12,965 nt of DNA from an uncultured Bacteroidota bacterium (GTDB lineage Bacteria; Bacteroidota; Bacteroidia; B-17B0; Aurantibacillaceae), in the NCBI GenBank assembly GCA_903923915.1, contig CAIXZI010000152.1:1-12965 (forward strand), written 5' to 3'. Each line of letters opens with the position of its first letter. The first letter of the stretch is position 1. This document shows positions 1-5,820 of this stretch, in pieces. The notes under the pieces are model-generated. The model was not told the origin of the DNA and did no database searches. It was given only the letters and a program-made list of their open reading frames with translations. The translations under genes were made by a program, and so were the position numbers.

Positions 1-429
1 ATCGGGTACATCATTAAATAAACTCCCACAAGGTATGGCTTGCTTATTTTTATAAAAGCTTTCATATTTCTCTAACACACCATCCATTAAAAATGTTTTC
101 AATTCTAAACAGGGGATGGCTTGTTGCTTTGAGTTTTGTATTTCTTTATCATGCTCGTAAACCACATGCAGTATAACGTTATCATACGCTTTATCAGCAT
201 GATGGTTGTGCAAAAACCAATCAGATGATTTTTTATGAATTTCTATAGTGCCGACCCAGTCAGTGTCTCCAATCTTTATACGCGCGTTGGTAAAATCAGG
301 TCCGGCATGGGTATTATGCTCTCCTGTTTTAATGATTTGTAAATTGGTATTTGAAGTAGTAGAAAGATTTACAGGTTTCAGTAACTTGTATTTCCAAATA
401 AAATGAAGCAAATCTTCAGTCATAAGCAT
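1..429 (-). CDS. DUF2851 family protein, N-terminal part (cut by left window edge)
   Basis: The frame is open from the left edge to an ATG at 429-427, with a second in-frame ATG at 423-421. Both give the same protein apart from two residues, and the second (MTEDLLHFIWKYKL) looks more like the family's usual start. About 143 residues are present; family members are usually over 400, so roughly a third is visible. Conserved-looking stretches are EDLLHFIWKYKL near the start, GEHNTHAGPDF, NARIKIGDTDWVGTIEIH, SSDWFLHNH, and AYDNVILHVVYEHD, followed by IPCLELK. I recognise these from DUF2851, a Bacteroidota family of unknown biochemical function. It has no signal peptide, so it is probably cytoplasmic. 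It lies 74 bases downstream of the sigma-factor stop codon in the same direction and could be co-transcribed with it. A strong inverted repeat sits immediately in front of the start. Confidence 0.85.
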   Translation of the reverse strand, partial: MLMTEDLLHFIWKYKLLKPVNLSTTSNTNLQIIKTGEHNTHAGPDFTNARIKIGDTDWVGTIEIHKKSSDWFLHNHHADKAYDNVILHVVYEHDKEIQNSKQQAIPCLELKTFLMDGVLEKYESFYKNKQAIPCGSLFNDVPD

Positions 430-430
430 A

Positions 431-464
431 TTTAGCAAAGCAATAATACTTATTTTTTGCTAAA
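431..464. promoter_or_regulatory. Inverted repeat directly upstream of the DUF2851 start
   Basis: Perfect 9-bp arms, TTTAGCAAA (431-439) and TTTGCTAAA (456-464), are separated by 16 bases. The structure ends two bases from the upstream ATG (429) of the DUF2851 gene. On the minus strand no T-run follows the hairpin, so it does not look like an intrinsic terminator for the sigma factor. It may be an operator or an RNA hairpin covering the translation start. Confidence 0.45.
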
Positions 465-503
465 CCTTGCTTGTGTACTTAAAAAATATAAGGATAAATT
501 GGC

Positions 504-1100
504 TTAAAGAGCAATCTCAATTTGCTTCTCTTCCATCATTTTTTTAAGATTAATAAGCGAGTAACGCATGCGCCCAAGAGCGGTGTTAATGCTAACATTG
601 GTCATATCAGATATTTCTTTAAAGCTCATATCATAATAAGCGCGCATAATAACTACTTCTTTTTGCTCGTAAGGAAGTTCTTCAATCAAAGCACGCATAG
701 TTTTTTTGATGTACATTTTTTCTTCAGCACTTCTGCTATCATCTTCTATGCGTAAAATAGAAAAAATATCAACTTCTTCACCGTCTTCGTTTACCACATT
801 GGGTACGGTTTTCATTTTTTTGTTCTTGCGGAAATAATCAATGACCAAGTTTTTGGCAATGCGTTGTAACCAGGCACCAAACTTACCATCTTCGTAGTAA
901 TTGCCGCCTTTAAGCGATTGAATAACTTTTACAAACGTATCCTGAAAAAAATCTTCAGTAAGCGCCCTGTCGCGCACCAAAAGATAAATGCAGGAGTAAA
1001 CCTTTTGCTTGTGACGCTTTATTAAAATGGCTAGGGCTTCTTCGTTACCTTTTATATAAAGGTTAACTAAACGGTTATCATCTAAATGCTGAATAGACAT
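504..1100 (-). CDS. ECF-type RNA polymerase sigma-70 family factor
   Basis: This 198-residue protein has the two-domain plan of extracytoplasmic-function sigma factors. Sigma region 2 spans about residues 22-95, with the core-binding and -10 recognition part around TEDFFQDTFVKVIQSL and FGAWLQRIAKNLVIDYFRK. A roughly 40-residue acidic linker follows (NEDGEEVD). Region 4 spans about 134-188, with the helix-turn-helix at MSFKEISDMTNVSINTALGRMR. There is no region 1.1 or region 3. It would direct core RNA polymerase to a dedicated promoter set; the regulon cannot be read from here. No anti-sigma factor or membrane gene lies next to it: downstream is DUF2851, and 140 bases upstream is a MarR regulator. 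The ATG at 1100 is the only plausible start and is preceded by a large AT palindrome rather than a ribosome site. ECF identity is secure; any link to the secreted proteins in this window is speculation. Confidence 0.93.
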   Translation of the reverse strand: MSIQHLDDNRLVNLYIKGNEEALAILIKRHKQKVYSCIYLLVRDRALTEDFFQDTFVKVIQSLKGGNYYEDGKFGAWLQRIAKNLVIDYFRKNKKMKTVPNVVNEDGEEVDIFSILRIEDDSRSAEEKMYIKKTMRALIEELPYEQKEVVIMRAYYDMSFKEISDMTNVSINTALGRMRYSLINLKKMMEEKQIEIAL

Positions 1101-1109
1101 AGGCTTCGC

Positions 1110-1139
1110 TTTTTACTTGTTTATTAATAAATGTAAAAA
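1110..1139. promoter_or_regulatory. AT-rich palindrome in front of the sigma-factor gene
   Basis: TTTTTAC (1110-1116) pairs with GTAAAAA (1133-1139). Nested inside is the perfect 12-base palindrome TTTATTAATAAA (1120-1131). Three bases on one side and one on the other are unpaired. It starts 10 bases upstream of the sigma-factor ATG, so it falls in the leader or promoter. No clear TAnnTTTG promoter was found in 1101-1240. The function is inferred only from position and symmetry. Confidence 0.4.
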
Positions 1140-1240
1140 GTAAATTTTTGCCTATGCGATTTCCGTTTTAAGTGTGTTTAACTATGCAAGTATAATAATA
1201 AAAATTGAAATGGTAAAATTTTTAACATTTAAATATCCAC

Positions 1241-1672
1241 CTATTTGCTGCAGTTATCTATTATTTTTTGTAAGGTTTCTTTAGCGCCGTCTATTTCCTT
1301 TTTAGTTAACCCTTCTTGAGCTGTTGCCCTATATTTTAAAACAACGCGATTTACTTTACGAATAATGTCAATGCCTTTAATAGTAACTTTTAAAGAAATC
1401 ATTCTTCTATCTGTTTCATGAAAATTTCTTTTCAAGTATTTTTGCTCTACCAGTTTTTCTATAATACGTGTTACTGATGCGCTGTCTTTAAATACATACT
1501 CTGCAATATCGGTTTGACTAATACCGGGCTGCTCTACAATGGTGCTTAACACTAACCATTGATCAATAGTTATATCAATATTAGCTTCTTTTAATTGGCT
1601 TTGGGCAAACTGCCGATATGTTTTTATAGCCTTGTCTATAGTATAAAACAATACGCTGCTGGTTCTTTTCAT
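1241..1672 (-). CDS. MarR family transcriptional regulator
   Basis: The 143-residue length is normal for MarR proteins. The winged helix-turn-helix runs from about residue 37 to 100: a helix at TIDQWLVLSTIVEQPG, the recognition region ISQTDIAEYVFKDSASVTRIIEKL, then KYLKRNFHETDRRMISLKVT. The DRR at 88-90 is the wing signature of the family. The flanking N- and C-terminal helices would form the dimer interface. Such proteins usually repress transcription and release DNA on binding a small phenolic or otherwise amphipathic ligand, or on thiol oxidation. The only cysteine is C141 near the C-terminus, so an OhrR-type N-terminal cysteine sensor is not supported. The gene stands alone, with no efflux pump or enzyme beside it, and palindromes sit over its own promoter region, so autoregulation is likely. 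No good terminator separates it from the sigma-factor gene 140 bases downstream. Confidence 0.93.
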   Translation of the reverse strand: MKRTSSVLFYTIDKAIKTYRQFAQSQLKEANIDITIDQWLVLSTIVEQPGISQTDIAEYVFKDSASVTRIIEKLVEQKYLKRNFHETDRRMISLKVTIKGIDIIRKVNRVVLKYRATAQEGLTKKEIDGAKETLQKIIDNCSK

Positions 1673-1681
1673 AATTTAAGT

Positions 1682-1722
1682 ATATACAAATGTATATGTT
1701 TTATCAATAGTTGATATATCAA
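1682..1722. promoter_or_regulatory. Candidate MarR operator and promoter region
   Basis: Just upstream of the MarR ATG (1672) are two symmetric sites. ATATACA-AA-TGTATAT lies at 1682-1697. TTGATATATCAA, a perfect 12-base palindrome, lies at 1711-1722, with a third TATCAA half-site at 1702-1707. On the minus strand the first site contains TACATTTG (1694-1687), a match to the Bacteroidota -7 consensus TAnnTTTG. The nearest reasonable upstream TTG is 25 bases away, slightly too far for a good -33 element. A dimer bound here would block RNA polymerase. Confidence 0.55.
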
Positions 1723-1741
1723 TATGTTTAAATTATAAAAC

Positions 1742-1774
1742 AAAAAAGCCGCTTCGGATTTGGAAGCGGCTTTT
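1742..1774 (-). terminator. Rho-independent terminator of the PKD-repeat gene
   Basis: Perfect 8-bp arms GCCGCTTC (1748-1755) and GAAGCGGC (1763-1770) enclose a 7-base loop. Read on the minus strand, the stem is followed by six T (1747-1742). It starts about 20 bases past the stop codon of the gene ending at 1791. Confidence 0.88.
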
Positions 1775-1790
1775 CTTTAAGATAAATTAT

Positions 1791-3269
1791 TTATTTGCTA
1801 ATAATTAATTTACTGCTAAATGTTTTATTGTCAACAATTGCTTTCACAAAATAAGCGCCATTGGCTAAATTTTGTAAATCAATCACTTTAGAGAATGTAT
1901 TGTTGTTTATTTGCTCTTGTTCACTATAAACAGTTTCGCCTAAAATATTGCTAATGTTTATTTGTGCTTTTGTAGCGTTTGTACTATTTATATTTAAGTT
2001 AAATAAACCTGTGCTTGGATTAGGATAGATAATTACCTGCGCAGTTTCATTACCCGCAGTTTTAATGCCGGTTGCATTAACATTAAGTACAGTTAATGAA
2101 ATAATGGAATTAGTTCCGTTTGTGCTGTTATGCGCCATTCTAAATAAACTATCATTTTGACAAGTAGTTGAAGAATCTCCACAAGCCGAATAAACAGATA
2201 CACAAATATGATAATTACCTGCCGCTGTGTATGTATGCGCCGGAGCAAAGCCAGTGGTAGAAGTTCCATCACCCCAATTCCAAACGGCGCTGGTTACTTG
2301 CGATGAATAATAGGTACTAACTAACCATACACCAGGCTGCGGATTTAAAGAATCTTGATGCATATTGAAAGTAACCGAAGGAACACATGGTTGAGTAGCT
2401 GTATTGGTAATAGAAATTGTTTGGGTTGTACTGCTAAAGCAATTAGCTGCAGAATCTTCAACATTTAAAGTAACACTATAAGTACCGTTATACAAATAAG
2501 TATTAGAAATATTACTTGAATCAGAAAAATAATGTCCATCTCCAAAACTCCAAGTACTTCCATGCGGTATTCCTGTATATAGGCTAGTAAAATCCACATG
2601 CCCTGCTGCTCCAACAGTATAAGTAAAATTAGAGTTGCAAGGAGGGACAGTATTTGCATTTGTAATGGCCAAAGTTTGCGAAGATGATGTAGAACAACCT
2701 GCTAAATTATTACCAACATTTAAAGCAACCGTATAAGTGCCATTATAATAAAAAGTATAGGTTGGACTTGTTGCAGTCGAAGAATTTCCATAAATGTAAC
2801 TATTATCAACATACCATGCATAGCCTGTATTGGCTAAAGGATCTGTTGGCGAAGTATTGGTAAACGATACCTGTCCGGCACTTCCAACCGTATAAGTAAA
2901 ACTTGAATTACAAGCAGGTGCATTTGCTTCACCGCTTACAGTAATAGTTTGTGTAGTTGTATTTGAACAAGTAATCGAGTCAGAAATGGTTAATGTGAGT
3001 GAATAAGTACCATTATATGGCACACTAAAACTTGGAGGTAAAACACCATAAGAAGTGAAACCACCGATATTTGCTCCTGAAGCATTATATAAGGTCCAAT
3101 TATATTCCGTAGTTGATAACGTTCCTGTAGAAGTACTGGTAGCATTTATATATGAATTAGTTAATGTGTAAGTAAAACTGGCATTGCATTGTGCGTTGCT
3201 CATTTGGTTTAATCCTAAACATATTATTGCAAGGATTAACATTTTTTTAAAGTAGTTTTTTTTCATCAT
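1791..3269 (-). CDS. Secreted PKD-like repeat protein with T9SS type A sorting domain
   Basis: This 492-residue protein starts MMKK (either Met is possible) with a hydrophobic signal peptide and probable cleavage after SNA, about residue 26. Four Ig-like/PKD-type repeats follow at about 27-112, 120-204, 211-289 and 295-397. Repeats 3 and 4 keep the PKD core (WSFGDG, WNWGDG, then a Y-x-x-x-G-x-Y strand); repeats 1 and 2 keep the beta pattern but have lost the DG turn. Each of the first three repeats opens with a Cys and has another about 66-73 residues later (C28/C101, C120/C192, C211/C277), which suggests one disulfide per repeat. The C-terminus from about 411 (IIYPNPSTG ... LANGAYFVKAI ... 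KLIISK) is a type A sorting domain, so the protein should be exported through the type IX system and attached to or released from the surface. No catalytic domain is visible; an adhesive or structural role is a guess. Confidence 0.88.
   Translation of the reverse strand: MMKKNYFKKMLILAIICLGLNQMSNAQCNASFTYTLTNSYINATSTSTGTLSTTEYNWTLYNASGANIGGFTSYGVLPPSFSVPYNGTYSLTLTISDSITCSNTTTQTITVSGEANAPACNSSFTYTVGSAGQVSFTNTSPTDPLANTGYAWYVDNSYIYGNSSTATSPTYTFYYNGTYTVALNVGNNLAGCSTSSSQTLAITNANTVPPCNSNFTYTVGAAGHVDFTSLYTGIPHGSTWSFGDGHYFSDSSNISNTYLYNGTYSVTLNVEDSAANCFSSTTQTISITNTATQPCVPSVTFNMHQDSLNPQPGVWLVSTYYSSQVTSAVWNWGDGTSTTGFAPAHTYTAAGNYHICVSVYSACGDSSTTCQNDSLFRMAHNSTNGTNSIISLTVLNVNATGIKTAGNETAQVIIYPNPSTGLFNLNINSTNATKAQINISNILGETVYSEQEQINNNTFSKVIDLQNLANGAYFVKAIVDNKTFSSKLIISK
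2403..3191 (-). repeat. Internal imperfect repeats encoding PKD-like modules 1-3
   Basis: Three diverged copies of roughly 240-260 bases encode modules opening CNASFTYT, CNSSFTYT and CNSNFTYT and closing with strands such as TQTITVSG, SQTLAITN and TQTISITN. Copies 2 and 3 are closest (FTYTVGSAGQV against FTYTVGAAGHV). The fourth module, up to about 2079, is more divergent. The copies are diverged enough that recent slippage is unlikely. Confidence 0.6.
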
Positions 3270-3348
3270 GTTATATTTTAAAATTAATTTTAGGTTCTCT
3301 ATATTACACTTATACGGCTATAATTTTAAAAGGTTGGGTTTACTATAA

Positions 3349-3375
3349 CAAATGTAAGTTATTTTGTTGGAGCAA
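3349..3375 (-). promoter_or_regulatory. Candidate promoter of the PKD-repeat gene
   Basis: On the minus strand TACATTTG (3356-3349) matches the TAnnTTTG -7 element, and a TTG (3375-3373) lies 16 bases upstream, slightly tighter than the usual spacing of about 19. Transcription from here would give a leader of about 75 bases. The TTG overlaps the T-run of the glutamine synthetase terminator. Confidence 0.45.
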
Positions 3376-3404
3376 AAAAAATCCCCCTTATGCTAAGGAG
3401 GATT
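3374..3404 (-). terminator. Rho-independent terminator of glutamine synthetase
   Basis: Arms AATCCCCCTTA (3380-3390) and TAAGGAGGATT (3394-3404) pair with one mismatch around a 3-base loop. The minus-strand stem is followed by a T-run (3380-3374). It lies about 40 bases past the glutamine synthetase stop. Confidence 0.82.
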
Positions 3405-3442
3405 CTTGTATTCTCTCACATCTCAATTCTCTTATCTCAAAT

Positions 3443-5632
3443 CTATTTCAAATAAAGCATCTCTCTGTATTTTGGCAATGGCCACATGGCATCATCAACC
3501 AACAATTCTAATTTATCGCAATGATAACGGATAGATTCAAACAAAGGTTTTACTTTATCGCAATAGGCGTGTGCTTGTTTTTTAGCATTATCCAAGGTGT
3601 TTGCTTTTTTGCGTTCTTCTGTCATTGTTTCTACATCATTTTTAATGATGGTAACACGCTCTGATATTTCTTTTATCATCTCTAATTGAGAGCCTGCTGT
3701 CTTCTTAAAATCAGCTGCATCAAAAATAGATTTCATACCGCTAACATTATCTACCAATGTTTTTTGGTAACGAATGGCCGAAGGAATAATTTGATTGGTT
3801 ACAATATCACCAATAATGCGCGATTCAATTTGTATTTTTTTGGTGTAAGTTTCTAAAGCAATTTCATAACGTGCTTCCTGTTCTCTGTGAGAAAGTATAT
3901 GCAGGTCTTCAAACAGTTTTAAAGACGATTTAGATACGTATGCATCCAATGCAATAGGCGTAGTGTTAAAGTTGTTTAAGCCGCGTTTTTTAGCTTCTGC
4001 TTTCCACTCGTCGCCATAACCGTTTCCTTCAAAACGAATTTTTTTAGAGGCAACAATTTCTTTCTTTAATATTTGAAAAATGGCTTCATCTTTTTCAACT
4101 CCTTTTTCAATTAAGGCATCAACCGCATGTTTAAATTTAATTAACTGCTCGGCCACAATAGCGTTTAGGGTTGTCATTGGTCCGCTGCAATTAGCTGATG
4201 AACCAACGGCTCTAAACTCAAACTTATTACCCGTAAATGCAAATGGCGATGTACGGTTTCTATCGGTATTATCTAAAAGTATATCCGGTATTTTACCAAT
4301 GCCCATTTTTAAAGCGGTCTTCTGCTCAGGGGTCATTTTTTTATCGGTAACGCTTGTTTCTAAATCATCTAAGATTTTGCTTAGCTGATCTCCCAAGAAA
4401 GCACTCATAATAGCAGGAGGTGCTTCGTTAGCTCCTAAACGATGGTCGTTGTTGGCCGATGCAATTGATGCGCGCAACAAATCGGCATGCTCATGCACAG
4501 CTGCAATGGTGTTTATAAAGAAGGTTAAAAATTGCAAGTTTGTTTTTGGTGTTTTACCCGGACTCAACAAGTTCTTACCTGTGTTGGTAGCCAAACTCCA
4601 GTTATTATGCTTACCGCTTCCGTTAACGCCTGCATACGGTTTTTCGTGTAACAACACACGCAGGTTATGTCGCAAAGCAACCTTCTCCATTATGTCCATT
4701 AGCAATTGATTATGATCTACCGCTAAATTTACTTCTTCAAACACGGGCGCGCACTCAAACTGTGCAGGGGCAACTTCGTTATGACGCGTACGTACAGGTA
4801 TGCCTAACAAATGACACTCTAATTCAAAATCGCGCATGTAAGCCATGGCACGTGCCGGTATAGAACCCCAGTAATGATCTTCTAATTGTTGTCCTTTTGC
4901 CGGAGATGCACCAATTAAGGTTCTGCCTGTTTGTTGTAAATCATAACGTACGTTAAACAAAGCTGCATCTACTAAAAAGTATTCTTGTTCCCAACCTAAG
5001 GTTGCAATGGTTTTGGTAACGTTCTTATCAAAATACTGACAAACATCCGTAGCTGCTTTATCTAATGCGCTTATAGAACGCAGCAAAGGTGTTTTAAAAT
5101 CTAAGGCTTCACCGGTGTACGATACAAATATGGTGGGTATGCAAAGTGTTTTATCAAATACAAATGCGGGCGATGTTGGGTCCCAGGCGGTATAACCACG
5201 TGCTTCAAACGTATTACGAATACCACCGCTCGGGAAACTAGATGCATCTGGTTCTTGTTGTACCAATTGGTTGCCGCTAAAGCGTTCAATGGCACGTCCG
5301 TTTTCTGATGGTTCAAAAAAGCCATCATGTTTTTCGGCAGTTGTGCCGTTTAGGGGTTGAAACCAGTGTGTATAGTGGGTTGCGCCTTTACCGCTTGCCC
5401 AGCTTTTCATGGCAGATGCCACCTGGTCGGCAATTTTGCGGTCTATAGAAGTACCTTTTTCAATGGCGTTTTGCACCATGCTAAAAGCCTCTTCGCTTAA
5501 AAACTCTTTCATGGCATCGTGGCCAAACACGTTAGAGCCATAATAGGTTGATATTTGTCCGTTTTGAACCATAGGCTCAACCGGGGTTCTTTTTGATACT
5601 TGTTGTAGGGCTGCAAATCTGCGACTTTCCAT
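3443..5632 (-). CDS. glnN: Glutamine synthetase type III (GSIII)
   Basis: This cytoplasmic enzyme joins ammonia to glutamate with ATP and is the main nitrogen-assimilation step. At 729 residues from the ATG at 5632 it has the length of GSIII, much longer than type I or II. In numbering from an upstream ATG (5662; subtract 10 for the preferred start) the landmarks are GATHYTHWFQP 93-103, WEQEYFL 224-230, NEVAPAQFE 295-303, the ATP-site loop GVNGSGKHNN 345-354, NDHRLGANEAPP 405-416, and DRNRTSPFAFTGNKFEFR 467-484. The start at 5632 (MESRRFAALQQV) matches the family N-terminus. The ten extra residues from 5662 are AT-rich and overlap a -7 promoter match, so I reject them. The gene stands alone with its own terminator. 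No PII or ammonium-transporter gene lies nearby. The symbol is used for type III enzymes, although many annotations write glnA. Confidence 0.96.
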   Translation of the reverse strand: MESRRFAALQQVSKRTPVEPMVQNGQISTYYGSNVFGHDAMKEFLSEEAFSMVQNAIEKGTSIDRKIADQVASAMKSWASGKGATHYTHWFQPLNGTTAEKHDGFFEPSENGRAIERFSGNQLVQQEPDASSFPSGGIRNTFEARGYTAWDPTSPAFVFDKTLCIPTIFVSYTGEALDFKTPLLRSISALDKAATDVCQYFDKNVTKTIATLGWEQEYFLVDAALFNVRYDLQQTGRTLIGASPAKGQQLEDHYWGSIPARAMAYMRDFELECHLLGIPVRTRHNEVAPAQFECAPVFEEVNLAVDHNQLLMDIMEKVALRHNLRVLLHEKPYAGVNGSGKHNNWSLATNTGKNLLSPGKTPKTNLQFLTFFINTIAAVHEHADLLRASIASANNDHRLGANEAPPAIMSAFLGDQLSKILDDLETSVTDKKMTPEQKTALKMGIGKIPDILLDNTDRNRTSPFAFTGNKFEFRAVGSSANCSGPMTTLNAIVAEQLIKFKHAVDALIEKGVEKDEAIFQILKKEIVASKKIRFEGNGYGDEWKAEAKKRGLNNFNTTPIALDAYVSKSSLKLFEDLHILSHREQEARYEIALETYTKKIQIESRIIGDIVTNQIIPSAIRYQKTLVDNVSGMKSIFDAADFKKTAGSQLEMIKEISERVTIIKNDVETMTEERKKANTLDNAKKQAHAYCDKVKPLFESIRYHCDKLELLVDDAMWPLPKYREMLYLK

Positions 5633-5650
5633 TTTTTTATAAATTTTCAG

Positions 5651-5658
5651 CAAATGTA
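5651..5658 (-). promoter_or_regulatory. Candidate -7 element of glutamine synthetase
   Basis: TACATTTG on the minus strand matches TAnnTTTG and lies 18 bases upstream of the chosen ATG (5632). No TTG is found at the usual -33 spacing. If used, the leader is very short, and the upstream ATG at 5662 would lie outside the transcript. Confidence 0.35.
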
Positions 5659-5766
5659 TCAAAAAAATAGGGGGTATATCTAAAAAATATCAACTATTTT
5701 GGTTTTGTTGTTGAAAAAGTAGGGGGTGTGTTTTCTAAATAGTATGATTTAGTATTTCTGTTTCAT

Positions 5767-5793
5767 AAAAAAAGAGGGCTTTTAGCCCCCTTT
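5767..5793 (-). terminator. Rho-independent terminator of the Asp-box protein gene
   Basis: Arms AAAGAGGGCT (5771-5780) and AGCCCCCTTT (5784-5793) pair with one mismatch around a 3-base loop. The minus-strand stem runs into seven T (5773-5767). It starts about 27 bases after the stop codon at 5821. Confidence 0.85.
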
Positions 5794-5820
5794 AATATTA
5801 AAAAACAAAGTTTTTACGCT

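Noticed and set aside
1200..1240. Possible terminator after the MarR gene
   Set aside because: Only AT-rich partial pairing (AAAATT with AATTTT) is present, with no stable stem and T-run.
4080..4709. Plus-strand frames inside glutamine synthetase
   Set aside because: They are antisense shadows of a strongly conserved gene with no recognisable product.
5633..5662. N-terminal extension of glutamine synthetase from an ATG at 5662
   Set aside because: The ten extra residues do not fit the family start, and the segment contains a -7 promoter match.
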